Below, one piece after another: positions 5,724 to 12,060 of a stretch of 13,430 bases of DNA. The stretch is taken from positions 1 to 13,430 of the forward strand of contig CAYMLQ010000135.1 of assembly GCA_964390795.1 (NCBI GenBank), in the 5' to 3' direction. The position numbers and the translations under genes are program-made. Below the pieces are notes generated by a model. It was not told the origin of the DNA, searched no databases, and worked only from the letters and a program-made list of their open reading frames with translations. Source of the stretch: CAYMLQ01 sp964390795 (GTDB lineage: Bacteria > Verrucomicrobiota > Kiritimatiellia > RFP12 > UBA1067). Position 1 is the stretch's first letter. Each line of letters begins with the position of its first letter.

Positions 5724-8525
5724 ATGAAGACGAAAGCGTTCGTGTCGATGCTGGTGGGGGTGCTTGCGTGCGCGGCGTGCGCGGCGGAAGAGCCGGTCGT
5801 GCCGGGAAGCCTGGAGGATCTGGCAAGGTTCAGGAAGCCGCCGGCCGAAGTCCGGATGGTCGTGGATGGCTTTCTGTGGGTCGAGGCCGAAGACTTCGCC
5901 GATTACGGCGAGTGGCGCATCGACACGCAGTTCGTGCATAAGATGGGTTCGGCGTACCTGCTCGCGGGCGGCGTGTGCCAGCCGATCCGGGACGCCGCGA
6001 CCGAGGTGCAGGTGCCGCAGGCCGGAACCTACCGCGTGTGGGCGCGCACCCGCAACTGGCTCAAGGATTTCGCGCCGGGCAAATTTACGCTCTCGGTGAA
6101 CGGCAAGCGCTCGGAGAAGGTGCTTGGCGCGGGCAAGCCCGAGACCTGGGCGTGGGAGTCGGCAGGCGAGTTCGAGCTGGCGAAGGGCGCGGTCAAGCTG
6201 GCGCTGGTGGACCTCTCGGGCGCGTTCGCGCGCTGCGACGCGCTGCTCCTGACGCGCGACCTGAAGTACACGCCGCCCGAGGCGCTGGAGGCGTGCCAGA
6301 GCGAGCGGGCGCGGCTGACCGGCGCGCCGCAGGCGGTGGCGGATGCGGGCGCGTTCGACGTGGTGGTGATCGGCGCGGGTTCGGCGGGGTGCGGCGCGGC
6401 GGTGGCCGCAGCGCGGACGGGCGCGAAGACCGCGCTGGTGCAGGACCGGCCCGTGCTCGGCGGCAACGCCAGCATCGAGCTGGGCGTGCCGACCTGCGGG
6501 GCCGCGCGCCATGACAACGCGCGCGAAGGCGGCCTGAACGAGGAGGCGAACCTGATCCGCGCCAAGTATGGCTACCACAAGATGAGCGAGGCCTACCACA
6601 TCCAGGCCGCGGGCGAGAAGAATCTGACGGTCTTCAACAACAGCCGCGTGGTCGGCGTGGAGATGGCGGGCAAGGCCATCGCGGCGGTGAAGGCGGTGAA
6701 CACGCTGACGCTCGCGCCGAGCCGCGTGCGCGGCCGGCAGTTCGTAGACTGCACGGGCGACGGCTGGGTCGGCTTCTACGCGGGCGCGACCTACCGGTTC
6801 GGCCGCGAGGCGAGCAACGAGTTCGGCGAGGCCGCCGCGCCGGCGCAGGCGGACCGCATCACCATGAGCGGCTGTATCATGGGCAACCTCTCGCTCTCGT
6901 ACCGCGCCGAGAACACGGGGCAGCCCGTGGCGTACGCCGCGCCCGAGTGGGCCGTGAAGTTGCTGCCGCCGGAGGAGTTCTGCCGTAAGCCCAAAGGTCT
7001 GGGCGGGCAGTGGTGGCTGGAGCACCCCGGCGACTTCGACGACCTGGAAGACCCCGAGCGGGCGCGTGACGAGCTGATCCGCATCAGCTTCGCCTACTGG
7101 GGCTGGATCAAGAATTCGTGGGAGGACAAGGCCAAGGCGCGGGACTACGCGATGACCTATGTGCCGCACGTGGACGCGCGGCGCGAGACGCGCCGGCTGG
7201 TCGGCGACCACATCCTCAAGCAGCAGGAGTGCGAGGCGGGCACGATGTTCCCGGACCGCATCTCGTACGGCGGCTGGAGCCTCGACGTCCACAACCCCAA
7301 GGGCATCCACTCGGGCAAGGAGGGGCCGTATGACTACGACGGACACGTTCCGATCTATAGTATTCCGTACCGCACGGTCTACTCGGTCAACGTGCCGAAC
7401 CTGTTCTTCGCTGGCCGCTGCATGAGCGTGACGCACATCGCGCTCGGCACGGTGCGCGTGGAGGCCACGCTCTCTACGGTGGGTCAGGCGGCGGGCACGG
7501 CCGCGGCGCTCTGCGTCCAGAAGGGCGTGACGCCCCGCGAACTGGGCGAGCGGCACATCAAAGAGCTGCAGCAGCGGCTGCTCAAGGACGACCAGTATAT
7601 CCCCGAGCTGGCGAACGAGGATCCCGCCGACCTCGCCCACGGCGCGAAGGTGACGGCATCGAGCACGCGCGGCTACTCGGAGTTCACCAAGAGTTCGTAC
7701 AAGACGGACGAGGAGCACGAGCTGAACATGCCGCGGGCGGTACTCTTCCCGCGCGGGCTGACCGAGCGGCTGGGCAAAGTGAATTTGTGCCTGATCTCGA
7801 CGGGCAAAGAGCCGGTCGAGGTGACGCTGCACATGCGCGGTGCCCAGGCGTCGGGCGACTTCTCGTCCGAAACCGATCTCGCGACGGCAACGGCCAAGGT
7901 GCCTGCGGGAAAGCGCGCCTACGTGTCCTTCAAAGTCGATACCGCGCTGACTGACCCCTACGTGTGGCTGTGGCTGCCCAAGACGCCGGGCGTGTCCTGG
8001 GTGCAGATGGAGAGCGCGATGTCCGAGGGGTGCCGCGCGTATGGCGGAGGGGTCGGCCGGCCGTGGACCGTCGTCAAGGGCCACCAGTACGCGTTCTACG
8101 CCGAGCCTGCGCTGCGCTTCCAGACCGACCACCGGCCCGAGAACGTGGTTGATGGCGTGTCGCGCATCGTGGGCAAGCAGAGCCACCTGTGGGCCTCTGA
8201 TCCGACGCTGCCCTTCCCGCAGTGGATCGAACTGGACTTCGGCAAGGCGGTCGAGCTGAACGCGGTGCGGCTCACCTTCGACACGGACTTCGCGCTCAAA
8301 TTCCCAGAGCGCCCGGCGCCCGCGCGGCTGGTCAAGGACTACCGCGTCGAGGCCTTCGACGGCGCGGCGTGGAAGGAGGTCGTCGCGGCCAAGGAGAACT
8401 ACCTGCGTCTGCGCGCGCACAGCTTCCCGACGACGAAGGCGTCCAAGGTGCGCCTTCTCGTGGACGCGACCCACGGCGAGCCCTCGGCCCGCGTCTTCGA
8501 AATCCGCGCCTACCGTGAGCCGTGA
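5724..8525 (+). CDS. Secreted FAD-dependent oxidoreductase with N- and C-terminal carbohydrate-binding-type domains
   Basis: A 933-residue exported protein. ATG 5724 follows a G-rich ribosome-binding site (5711-5715) and begins a clear signal peptide (MKTKAFVSMLVGVLACAACA). An upstream in-frame start at 5613 would put 37 uncharged-leader residues before it and is rejected. Residues about 40-205 form a beta-rich domain starting LWVEAEDFADYGEW, like CBM6/35 or golvesin-type domains. Residues about 210-610 form an FAD_oxidored-type core: VVVIGAGSAGCGAAVAAA with the dinucleotide motif GAGSAG at 217-222, LGGNASIELGV, DCTGDGWVGFYAG, and AGRCMSVTHIALGTVRVEA from residue 563, which closes the FAD site. 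Residues about 790-930 resemble an F5/8 type C (discoidin) domain, with ENVVDG and WIELDFGKAVELNAVRL. Homologues of this layout are common in PVC bacteria beside glycan-degrading genes. The substrate is not known; a sugar or sugar-containing polymer is an inference. Confidence 0.88.
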   Translation: MKTKAFVSMLVGVLACAACAAEEPVVPGSLEDLARFRKPPAEVRMVVDGFLWVEAEDFADYGEWRIDTQFVHKMGSAYLLAGGVCQPIRDAATEVQVPQAGTYRVWARTRNWLKDFAPGKFTLSVNGKRSEKVLGAGKPETWAWESAGEFELAKGAVKLALVDLSGAFARCDALLLTRDLKYTPPEALEACQSERARLTGAPQAVADAGAFDVVVIGAGSAGCGAAVAAARTGAKTALVQDRPVLGGNASIELGVPTCGAARHDNAREGGLNEEANLIRAKYGYHKMSEAYHIQAAGEKNLTVFNNSRVVGVEMAGKAIAAVKAVNTLTLAPSRVRGRQFVDCTGDGWVGFYAGATYRFGREASNEFGEAAAPAQADRITMSGCIMGNLSLSYRAENTGQPVAYAAPEWAVKLLPPEEFCRKPKGLGGQWWLEHPGDFDDLEDPERARDELIRISFAYWGWIKNSWEDKAKARDYAMTYVPHVDARRETRRLVGDHILKQQECEAGTMFPDRISYGGWSLDVHNPKGIHSGKEGPYDYDGHVPIYSIPYRTVYSVNVPNLFFAGRCMSVTHIALGTVRVEATLSTVGQAAGTAAALCVQKGVTPRELGERHIKELQQRLLKDDQYIPELANEDPADLAHGAKVTASSTRGYSEFTKSSYKTDEEHELNMPRAVLFPRGLTERLGKVNLCLISTGKEPVEVTLHMRGAQASGDFSSETDLATATAKVPAGKRAYVSFKVDTALTDPYVWLWLPKTPGVSWVQMESAMSEGCRAYGGGVGRPWTVVKGHQYAFYAEPALRFQTDHRPENVVDGVSRIVGKQSHLWASDPTLPFPQWIELDFGKAVELNAVRLTFDTDFALKFPERPAPARLVKDYRVEAFDGAAWKEVVAAKENYLRLRAHSFPTTKASKVRLLVDATHGEPSARVFEIRAYREP

Positions 8526-8878
8526 TGTCTCGAAGAAGAACACTCCTAATGGCCTGCACCGTGACCTGCGCCCTGATCGCCTGGGGCGTTACAGCTTATG
8601 CCGTGCCCTCGTACGGGCGGGCACGTGCCGCCGCCGACACCTTTATGGCGCAGTTCACGGATTGGCCGTGTCTGTGCAGCAAGGGCCGCTTTGTCCTCAG
8701 TTGCCATCCGTCGGGGCCAGAGCTAGCCTGGTTCTGCACGCCATGCTGGGTTTTCTGCTACACGAATCGGACAACAGGGGAAACTTCGGCGCGTGTCTAC
8801 GTCGACCTTCCCGAGTACCGGGCGTATATGTGGTATCCCATGCTGGATCCCGTCCCCATGCTCGGGTGCAGGCCCTAA
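8525..8878 (+). CDS. Small secreted cysteine-rich hypothetical protein
   Basis: This 117-residue protein is not recognised. The ATG at 8525 overlaps the stop of the oxidoreductase gene (TGATG), so translation is probably coupled; GTG 8522 is an alternative start. The N-terminus, MSRRRTLLMACTVTCALIAW and a few more hydrophobic residues, is a signal peptide or membrane anchor. The mature part is rich in Cys: a CLC pair, then single Cys, then CTPC and more, with many Trp, Tyr and Pro. Several disulfides or metal ligation outside the cytoplasm are possible. The segment CLCSKGRFV recalls CDCLRFKSRWV in the next protein. Codon use is less GC-biased than in the upstream gene. Coding status is likely rather than certain. 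Confidence 0.6.
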   Translation: MSRRRTLLMACTVTCALIAWGVTAYAVPSYGRARAAADTFMAQFTDWPCLCSKGRFVLSCHPSGPELAWFCTPCWVFCYTNRTTGETSARVYVDLPEYRAYMWYPMLDPVPMLGCRP

Positions 8879-8941
8879 ACCTTAGGAAGAGCGGCTGGTT
8901 AATAGCCACAAAGGGAGAGCGGCACGCATAAGGAGCCTCAC

Positions 8942-9298
8942 ATGGGAATGGGACGAAGAGCATTTTTGAAATTCGCCGCGAAGGCTCTTGGCGGGTTGGC
9001 GGTTTACCCAGTCACGGCCATCGCCGTGACGAGTGACTACTATGTCAACACGCGGCTCGGGCTGGCATTCACGGAGCCTCCCCGGCGACGTCACTTGTCC
9101 AACTGCGACTGCCTGCGTTTCAAGTCGCGATGGGTCTTTCAGCATGAGAAGATCACGCCGACGCTGATTGATGACGAAACGCTGGTCATTGAGCAAGGTG
9201 CCGTACTCTATACGATCCATCTGTACGATACGCCCTATGAAGGGGATGTCGCGCCAGACGAGTTTCGTCAGTTTGTAGAGAGCCTACGACTGGCATAG
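8942..9298 (+). CDS. Small exported protein with twin-arginine-type signal
   Basis: A 118-residue protein of unknown function. AGGAG at 8931-8935, six bases before ATG 8942, supports the start. The N-terminus MGMGRRAFLKFAAKALGG carries RRAFLK, matching the Tat consensus (RRxFLK) and followed by a mild hydrophobic stretch ending near VTAIA, which suggests folded export through the Tat system. The mature part is short (about 90 residues), with a CDC pair near residue 55, a beta-rich middle (DDETLVIEQGAVLYTIHLYD) and an acidic C-terminal helix (DEFRQFVESLRLA). Tat export often means a cofactor is inserted before export, and the CDC pair could be a ligand, but this is inference. It lies 63 bases after the preceding small gene. 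Confidence 0.75.
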   Translation: MGMGRRAFLKFAAKALGGLAVYPVTAIAVTSDYYVNTRLGLAFTEPPRRRHLSNCDCLRFKSRWVFQHEKITPTLIDDETLVIEQGAVLYTIHLYDTPYEGDVAPDEFRQFVESLRLA

Positions 9299-9490
9299 CA
9301 GAGACGGCGCCAGAGGCGTGCATAGGCTCCAAGATGACGAGCGTGCTCAAGGCCAGCGAATGAGCCGGTTGGGGCGTGTGTCCATCGGCCTTCCATCGGT
9401 TCGCTCCACTTTCCCGTTGACCTGAAGCGCCGATTCCGCTTCACTACTGACATGGCACCTGTCAGCAAACCAAGAAGGAGAATACGTCCC

Positions 9491-10288
9491 ATGACCAAAA
9501 CACCCTGCTACCTGTTCCTCAGCCTCAGCGCTGCACTCTGGATGAGCGGCTGCGCCGCCCCCAAGAGCTACACCGGACTCACGCCGTTTTCATCTGTCCC
9601 GCACCTTTCGAGCGCGGCCTTCTACAAGGCGGACGGCTCCTTGGATCAGGCAGTCGCCAAAGAGGCGTATTTCGACATGATGCGGGCTTATCACTATCCG
9701 ATCCCGGCACTCCTTAAGACGGACACGCTGTGGGTCGCCGATTTTGTGCAGGGCGATTTTGCGAAGCTCGGGATGGCCGGCATCTTCTGGAAGAACGTCG
9801 AAGGCACCTTCGGAGCTGTCGGCGCCAAGGCGTACAAGGGTACGTTCAAAGACCAGAAGTACGGCTATCTTGGCCATGAGATCTTCCTGCTGCCCGGGCA
9901 GGTCCTCCCCGAGCACAACCACCTCACCGATGCCGACGGCAAGGGCTTCGGCCCCAAGATGGAGACCTGGCACATCCGCCACGGGTCGGTCGAGTTCTTT
10001 GGCGAGTACAAGGGCGAAGCCGGCGAGACCCTGATCAGCGACATGCCCGCGAGCGAGCGGCCCTGGGGTTACGGCCAGCCCTGGTTCAAGTCCAAGTATG
10101 TGAAGAAGTACGGGGCGGGCGAGATCTACTCGCTGAATGATCCCGAGTCCTTCCACTTCATGCGCGCCGGTAAGGATGGTGCCATCGTGGCCGAGTACGC
10201 GACGTATCACAACGACGTGAAATTCAGCAAGCCTGACATGCAGTTCGGCAACTCCGACGCGGCCAAAATTACCAAGCTGAAGAAATAG
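9491..10288 (+). CDS. Cupin lipoprotein, D-lyxose ketol-isomerase-like
   Basis: A 265-residue lipoprotein. ATG 9491 follows AAGGAG at 9475-9480 and starts a lipoprotein signal with lipobox MSGC; an in-frame ATG at 9452 would spoil the signal. The core shows a cupin motif, PGQVLPEHNH, with His142 and His144, then Glu158 (KMETWHIRHG) and His222 in DPESFHFMRAG. This His-His-Glu-His set matches the metal ligands of D-lyxose isomerases (YdaE and z5688 type), which convert D-lyxose and D-xylulose. Those enzymes are cytoplasmic and shorter, whereas this one should be membrane-anchored outside the cytoplasm, with extra N-terminal sequence. It could therefore be a sugar-binding or sugar-modifying cupin rather than a true isomerase. 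The lipoprotein and cupin calls are firm; the enzymatic activity is tentative. The next small gene follows after two bases. Confidence 0.75.
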   Translation: MTKTPCYLFLSLSAALWMSGCAAPKSYTGLTPFSSVPHLSSAAFYKADGSLDQAVAKEAYFDMMRAYHYPIPALLKTDTLWVADFVQGDFAKLGMAGIFWKNVEGTFGAVGAKAYKGTFKDQKYGYLGHEIFLLPGQVLPEHNHLTDADGKGFGPKMETWHIRHGSVEFFGEYKGEAGETLISDMPASERPWGYGQPWFKSKYVKKYGAGEIYSLNDPESFHFMRAGKDGAIVAEYATYHNDVKFSKPDMQFGNSDAAKITKLKK

Positions 10289-10290
10289 TC

Positions 10291-10500
10291 GTGGACTCGC
10301 AGATCCGGGGCAAGCCGCTCGTTCGCTCGTTCCACTGGCTGATCTTGTTCATGTGGCCGGTCTTCGCGCCGGTCTACCTGATCCAGACCCGAGGGTGGCG
10401 ACGATTGCATTGGGTTGCGCTTTGGATCGGCGGCACTGTTCTGGCTCTCCTTATCGGATGCTATCTGGTTAGTTTCGTGACGACGCCGTCGCTTCAGTGA
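10291..10500 (+). CDS. Small two-helix inner-membrane protein
   Basis: A 69-residue protein starting at GTG 10291, two bases after the lipoprotein stop, without its own Shine-Dalgarno, so expression would rely on translational coupling. Two hydrophobic segments are visible: WLILFMWPVFAPVYLI (about residues 16-31) and WVALWIGGTVLALLIGCYLV (about 41-60), joined by a basic TRGWRRLH loop. The basic loop predicts that both ends face outward. I recall similar short 'WPVFxPVYLIxTRGWRG' proteins in Planctomycetota and Verrucomicrobiota, but no function is known to me. It might anchor or assist the preceding lipoprotein. It could also be an unrelated gene. Confidence 0.65.
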   Translation: MDSQIRGKPLVRSFHWLILFMWPVFAPVYLIQTRGWRRLHWVALWIGGTVLALLIGCYLVSFVTTPSLQ

Positions 10501-10546
10501 CGCGGGGCGCCGTGGGTTTGTCATAAAAGTGGCAGAGTTAGGGAAA

Positions 10547-10612
10547 AGATAAGGGTGAAAGATGAGGGGTGCCTTGCCCTTATTCGATCTCCCTAATCTT
10601 TCACCCTAATCT
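10547..10612. repeat. 66-bp imperfect palindrome made of AGGGTGAAAGAT-type units
   Basis: The left arm (10547-10568) contains AGGGTGAAAGAT, and the right arm (10591-10612) contains its exact reverse complement ATCTTTCACCCT. Over the 22-base arms 20 positions pair, with a 22-base loop. Each arm is itself a tandem of GATnAGGG-like units separated by tGAAA, and a third degenerate unit (GTTAGGG) lies just before the left arm. No T-run follows, so a simple Rho-independent terminator is less likely than a mobile palindromic repeat. Confidence 0.65.
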
Positions 10613-10675
10613 CCCCCTGTCTCCACGATCAACCCCGTTCCATAGGTTTCATCTAAAAAGTTTCCGCGCAACTTA

Positions 10676-10821
10676 TACCACTGCCGAAAAGTCTTTCGAC
10701 TCTATGAAGGGCACCAGACACACGGGAGGGGCACGCATCTGCGTGCCTAGGACGAGCAGATGCTCGTCCCTCCCTGTGTGTGGAACAGTCCTTTTAGAAT
10801 AAATACTTTTCGGCAGTGGTA
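10676..10821. mobile_element. MITE-like non-autonomous element with 17-bp perfect terminal inverted repeats
   Basis: TACCACTGCCGAAAAGT at 10676-10692 is repeated as its exact reverse complement at 10805-10821. TTA occurs immediately outside both ends (10673-10675 and 10822-10824), consistent with a 3-bp target duplication. One further A/T base pair also matches, so the repeat may be read as 18 bp with a slightly different boundary. Inside are two perfect hairpins, GGCACGCA/TGCGTGCC (10730-10747) and GGACGAGCA/TGCTCGTCC (10750-10769), enclosed by GGGAGGG (10724-10730) and CCCTCCC (10768-10774). Alternatively, GCATCTGC and GCAGATGC pair around a central CCTAGG to form one long stem. There is no transposase, so it would move only with help from an enzyme elsewhere in the genome. 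Confidence 0.75.
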
Positions 10822-10827
10822 TTACTC

Positions 10828-10856
10828 TTTACAGCACGCACCGGTTTTAATAATCT
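10828..10856 (+). promoter_or_regulatory. metI: Possible promoter of the metI-metC pair
   Basis: TTTACA at 10828-10833 (one mismatch to the -35 consensus) is followed after 17 bases by TAATCT at 10851-10856, or after 15 bases by AATAAT at 10849-10854. Both -10 candidates are imperfect. The -35 box lies six bases beyond the right end of the MITE-like element, so the insertion could have changed expression. The expected leader is about 50 bases. Confidence 0.35.
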
Positions 10857-10896
10857 ACACCTTCGATGGATTAAGTCCAGTTTTAGGATTTGAATC

Positions 10897-10914
10897 GAGG
10901 AGGTAGGTTTCATC
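10897..10914 (+). promoter_or_regulatory. metI: Ribosome-binding site followed by an ATC start codon
   Basis: GAGGAGG at 10897-10903 is a near-perfect Shine-Dalgarno. Eight bases later, at 10912-10914, the reading frame of the cystathionine gamma-synthase-like gene has ATC where ATG is expected. The in-frame stop TGA at 10891-10893 rules out an upstream start. No ATG, GTG or TTG occurs in frame until GTG 10993, which lies inside a conserved region. Confidence 0.6.
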
Positions 10915-12060
10915 ACAACGCGAAACACAAAGCTGACGACGCTGCTGGCGCAGGCGGGCAACCGGTGCGATCCGGCAACCGGCGCGATCTCGGTGCCGAT
11001 CTACCAGACGGCGTCCTTCGGGCACCCCGCGCTCGGACAGAGCACGGGCTTCGACTATTCGCGCACGTCCAACCCCACTCGGCTGGCGCTGGAGGAGACG
11101 CTGGCGGCGGCAGACGGCGGTCACCGCGGCTTCGCGTTCGCTTCCGGGCTGGCGGCCATTGACAGCGTGCTGCGTCTTTTTGCTCCGGGCGATCGGCTGG
11201 TTGTGACCGAGGATCTGTACGGCGGCACCTTCCGCCTGTTCGAAAAAATGTACCGCCCGCTCGGTATCGAGGCCGTCTATGCGGATACCTCCGATCTGGG
11301 CGCGGTGCAGGAGGCCTTGGAAGATCCGCGTGTGAAGGGCCTCTTCGTCGAATCGCCCACAAACCCGCTGCTGAAGATCGCCGACCTTCGCGCTCTCGCC
11401 TTGCTGGCGCGTGTGCGGGGCGCGCTCATGATCGTTGATAACACCTTCCTGACGCCCGTCCTACAGCGGCCGCTGGAGCAGGGAGCGGACATCGTCGTGT
11501 ACAGCGCCACCAAGTACTTGGCGGGCCATAACGACGTGGTGGCGGGCGCGGTGGTGACCCGCACTCCGGGACTGTCGGAACGCGTCGGTTTTGTGCAGAA
11601 CGCGGTCGGCAGCATTCTGGGCCCGCAGGACGCGTGGCTCACCCTGCGGGGACTCAAGACGCTGGCGCTGCGCGTGGAGCGCCAGCAAGCGAACGCGCAG
11701 GCCGTCGCGGAGTGGCTTTGTCGCCATCCGCATGTGCGCCGCGTCTGCTACCCGGGCTTGCCCGGCCACCCTGGCCGTGATATCCTCCTTCGTGAAAAGA
11801 GCGGCGCGGGCGGCATGATCGCCTTCGAGGTGGACGACACCGCCCGCATTCCGGCCATCCTGGCTGGGGTGCGGGTCTTCCTTTTCGCGGAGAGCCTGGG
11901 CGGTGTGGAGTCGCTCATCACGTATCCTTCGGTGCAGACCCACGCGGACATCGATGCGGACACGCGCGAGCGGCTCGGCATCAGCGACCGCCTGCTGCGG
12001 CTGTCGGTCGGCATCGAGGACGCGCAGGATCTGATTTGCGACCTAGAGGGCGTATTGTGA
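10912..12060 (+). CDS. metI: Cystathionine gamma-synthase / O-acetylhomoserine-type transsulfuration enzyme (PLP)
   Basis: A 382-residue enzyme of the Cys/Met-metabolism PLP family, if translation starts at ATC 10912. It would join an activated homoserine to cysteine, giving cystathionine, in the cytoplasm. Family marks: AGNRCDPATGAISVPIYQTA at the N-terminus, GFDYSRTSNPTR (Tyr49, Arg51, PLP phosphate contacts from the partner subunit), FASGLAAIDSVL, LYGGTFRLFEK, VESPTNPLLKIADL, IVDNTFLTPVLQRPLEQGAD, the PLP lysine Lys201 in SATKYLAGHND, and FAESLGGVESLITYPSVQTH. The AGNR opening and KYLAGHND recall Bacillus MetI, a cystathionine gamma-synthase also active as a sulfhydrylase. A start at GTG 10993 would remove 27 residues including the conserved DPATGAIS, so it is rejected. 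The next gene overlaps as GTGA. Exact sulfur donor and activated homoserine are not determined. Confidence 0.85.
   Translation: MTTRNTKLTTLLAQAGNRCDPATGAISVPIYQTASFGHPALGQSTGFDYSRTSNPTRLALEETLAAADGGHRGFAFASGLAAIDSVLRLFAPGDRLVVTEDLYGGTFRLFEKMYRPLGIEAVYADTSDLGAVQEALEDPRVKGLFVESPTNPLLKIADLRALALLARVRGALMIVDNTFLTPVLQRPLEQGADIVVYSATKYLAGHNDVVAGAVVTRTPGLSERVGFVQNAVGSILGPQDAWLTLRGLKTLALRVERQQANAQAVAEWLCRHPHVRRVCYPGLPGHPGRDILLREKSGAGGMIAFEVDDTARIPAILAGVRVFLFAESLGGVESLITYPSVQTHADIDADTRERLGISDRLLRLSVGIEDAQDLICDLEGVL

Larger units (their letters stand above)
10501..10911 (+). other. Non-coding, repeat-rich region upstream of the metI-metC pair
   Basis: This 411-base gap contains no convincing gene. It holds a 66-bp palindrome (10547-10612), about 60 bases of plain sequence, a 146-bp MITE-like element (10676-10821), and a short AT-rich segment carrying a possible promoter and the ribosome-binding site of the next gene. 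A candidate open frame across 10569-10802 is mostly repeat and is rejected. I saw no S-box (SAM-I) core or other riboswitch motif, although metIC operons are often under one. Confidence 0.6.

Noticed and set aside
5694..8543. Very long open frame on the minus strand (949 codons)
   Set aside because: It mirrors the FAD oxidoreductase gene; its composition is repetitive Arg, Ala, Val and His with no recognisable domain.
10531..10617. CRISPR-like short repeats
   Set aside because: The units are about 13 bases, degenerate, and lack spacers of constant length; no cas gene is nearby.
10724..10774. tRNA or small structured RNA gene suggested by the cloverleaf-like folding
   Set aside because: No T-loop (GTTCRA), no anticodon arm of correct size and no acceptor end; the fold is explained by nested inverted repeats.
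10569..10802. 77-codon open frame upstream of metI
   Set aside because: It runs through the palindrome and the MITE-like element, has no ribosome-binding site and shows no protein-like pattern.
10822..10911. SAM riboswitch before metI-metC
   Set aside because: The gap after the MITE is about 90 bases, too short for a complete S-box plus terminator, and the conserved core is not visible.
10993..12060. GTG 10993 as the metI start
   Set aside because: It would delete the conserved AGNRCDPATGAIS segment and has no Shine-Dalgarno, whereas the coding pattern continues upstream to the ATC at 10912.
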